NCBI GenBank assembly: GCA_029785685.1
Contig: JAFLZE010000073.1
Span: 1 to 5,310, forward strand
Direction of reading: 5' to 3'
Length of the DNA: 5,310 nucleotides
Source: Nitrososphaerota archaeon
GTDB lineage: Archaea > Thermoproteota > Nitrososphaeria > Nitrososphaerales > UBA183
Shown: positions 4,518-5,310 of the stretch, piece after piece
Layout of the letters: the number at the start of each line of letters is the position of its first letter
Position numbering within the stretch: the first letter of the stretch is position 1
Position numbers and translations under genes: made by a program
The notes under the pieces: generated by a model
Told to the model about the DNA's origin: nothing
The model's input: the letters and a program-made list of their open reading frames with translations, nothing else
Databases searched by the model: none

Positions 4518-5310
4518 CTATACAGTGACACGGCTGTCTCTAGACGACTGCACACACTGCGTCCCAAGCTGGACCAGCATGTCTAGCCCCTGCACGTCGT
4601 GCGACTCGCAATAGAGCCGGGTTATAGGCTCGGTCCCCGACGGCCTGAACATCACCCAGGAACCGTCTTCGAGTACAAGCTTCAACCCGTCTAGGGTCCG
4701 CTCTTCGGAGATCCCGAGCCGTTTGAATGCCTCCTTCGCCTCAGCGGCCAAGAAATCCATTCTCACTGGGACCCGGAGGTTCATCTGCCTGTACTTCCAC
4801 TTGACTTCCCGAGTCACGCTTTCAAGGAGCCCCGGGTAAGAGGAGAGCAGCGTCGCGATTAGGGCCGACGCATTGATGCCATCCTCCCAAAGTCCCCACT
4901 TCGGGTCTACAACCTTACTCGGTTCAGCCGCGAAGACCCCCCCTTCACCCGCTAAAACGGCGAAGGTCTTCCCCACACGGCTCCTGAGCACCTTCAGGCC
5001 GAGCTTTTCGGCCTCGTCGGCGACGGCGTTCGAACTGTTCTCAGATATGACTGCTGTGCCGTCGGCCACCCCGAGTCCGCGCAGCGCTAGCACGGTGAGA
5101 ATCGAATCAGGAACCACGTTACCCATAGCATCAACCATGACGAGTCTGTCGGCGTCTCCATCATGGGCGAACCCGAAGTCGACCCCCAGCGGCGGGACCA
5201 TTGCGGCGAAATCCACGAGGCTAGTCGCGGTGGGCTCCGGGGGCCTCGCAGGGAAGCGCCAGGAGACTTGGGCGTTTACCGGGACCACCTGGTGCCCTAA
5301 CGCCTTCATT
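4518..5310 (-). CDS. Phosphohexomutase (phosphoglucosamine/phosphomannomutase family), N-terminus cut
   Basis: This alpha-D-phosphohexomutase interconverts hexose 6-phosphate and 1-phosphate. In archaea such enzymes supply UDP-GlcNAc or GDP-mannose precursors for glycans and lipids. The visible 263 residues start within domain 2. VNAQVSWRFPARPPEPT fits the family's FPgR-PEP region. AHDGDADR (D50, D52, D54 of the fragment) is the magnesium-binding loop. GGVFAAEPSK at 123-132, followed by WEDGI, is the sugar-binding loop. FRPSGTEP at 221-228 is the phosphate-binding loop of domain 4. Family members are usually about 450 residues, so roughly 190 residues with the catalytic phosphoserine lie beyond the window edge. 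The ATG at 5309 is an internal Met, not the start. The sugar loop has AEP where GE is common. Which sugar is used cannot be decided. The gene ends 51 bases before the DP1 ORF, same strand, with a DP1 promoter in between. Confidence 0.88.
   Translation of the reverse strand, partial: MKALGHQVVPVNAQVSWRFPARPPEPTATSLVDFAAMVPPLGVDFGFAHDGDADRLVMVDAMGNVVPDSILTVLALRGLGVADGTAVISENSSNAVADEAEKLGLKVLRSRVGKTFAVLAGEGGVFAAEPSKVVDPKWGLWEDGINASALIATLLSSYPGLLESVTREVKWKYRQMNLRVPVRMDFLAAEAKEAFKRLGISEERTLDGLKLVLEDGSWVMFRPSGTEPITRLYCESHDVQGLDMLVQLGTQCVQSSRDSRVTV

Noticed and set aside
4144..4614. 156-codon open frame antisense to the DP1 start and mutase end
   Set aside because: It is Ser/Ala-rich without domains and crosses the DP1 promoter; shadow of the two real genes.
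1..5310. CRISPR array, insertion sequence or integration site
   Set aside because: No spaced direct repeats, transposase-like protein or terminal inverted repeats are visible; the genes are core replication and metabolism.

Overview
The window comes from an archaeal chromosome with fairly high GC content. The main evidence is an Orc1/Cdc6 replication initiator lying next to the small (exonuclease) subunit DP1 of the archaeal family-D DNA polymerase. PolD is absent from classical Crenarchaeota, so the source is a euryarchaeon, a thaumarchaeon-type lineage, or another PolD-bearing group. The two-unit HTH protein and the TTG and GTG starts preceded by TATA-like boxes fit a Thaumarchaeota/Bathyarchaeia-like organism, but that placement is inference only.

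Layout, left to right. (1) 1-141 (+) is the C-terminal tail of a winged-helix DNA-binding protein cut by the window edge. (2) 142-348 has no recognisable gene and ends in a very AT-rich promoter. (3) 349-1479 (+) encodes a 376-residue protein made of two diverged copies of an HTH plus Lrp/RAM-like unit. (4) 1497-1628 (-) is a 43-codon gene for a single-span membrane or secreted peptide. It has a good Shine-Dalgarno sequence, a TATA-like box and a hairpin/T-run terminator. (5) 1629-1794 is an AT-rich divergent intergenic region with two TGGAAAC-type origin-recognition-box-like sites and a G-run, and is a candidate replication origin. (6) 1795-2988 (+) is orc1/cdc6. (7) 2985-4454 (-) is polD small subunit DP1, convergent with cdc6 and overlapping its stop codon by 4 bases. 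(8) 4518-5310 (-) is the C-terminal 263 residues of a phosphohexomutase (phosphoglucosamine/phosphomannomutase family), cut at its N-terminus by the window edge.

Functionally, the centre of the window is a replication locus: initiator, its probable binding sites, and the proofreading subunit of the replicative polymerase. The tandem HTH protein and cdc6 share an identical ten-base sequence spanning their TTG start codons, which hints at shared control. The most interesting unannotated elements are the tiny membrane-peptide gene diverging from cdc6 and the ORB-like origin region between them.
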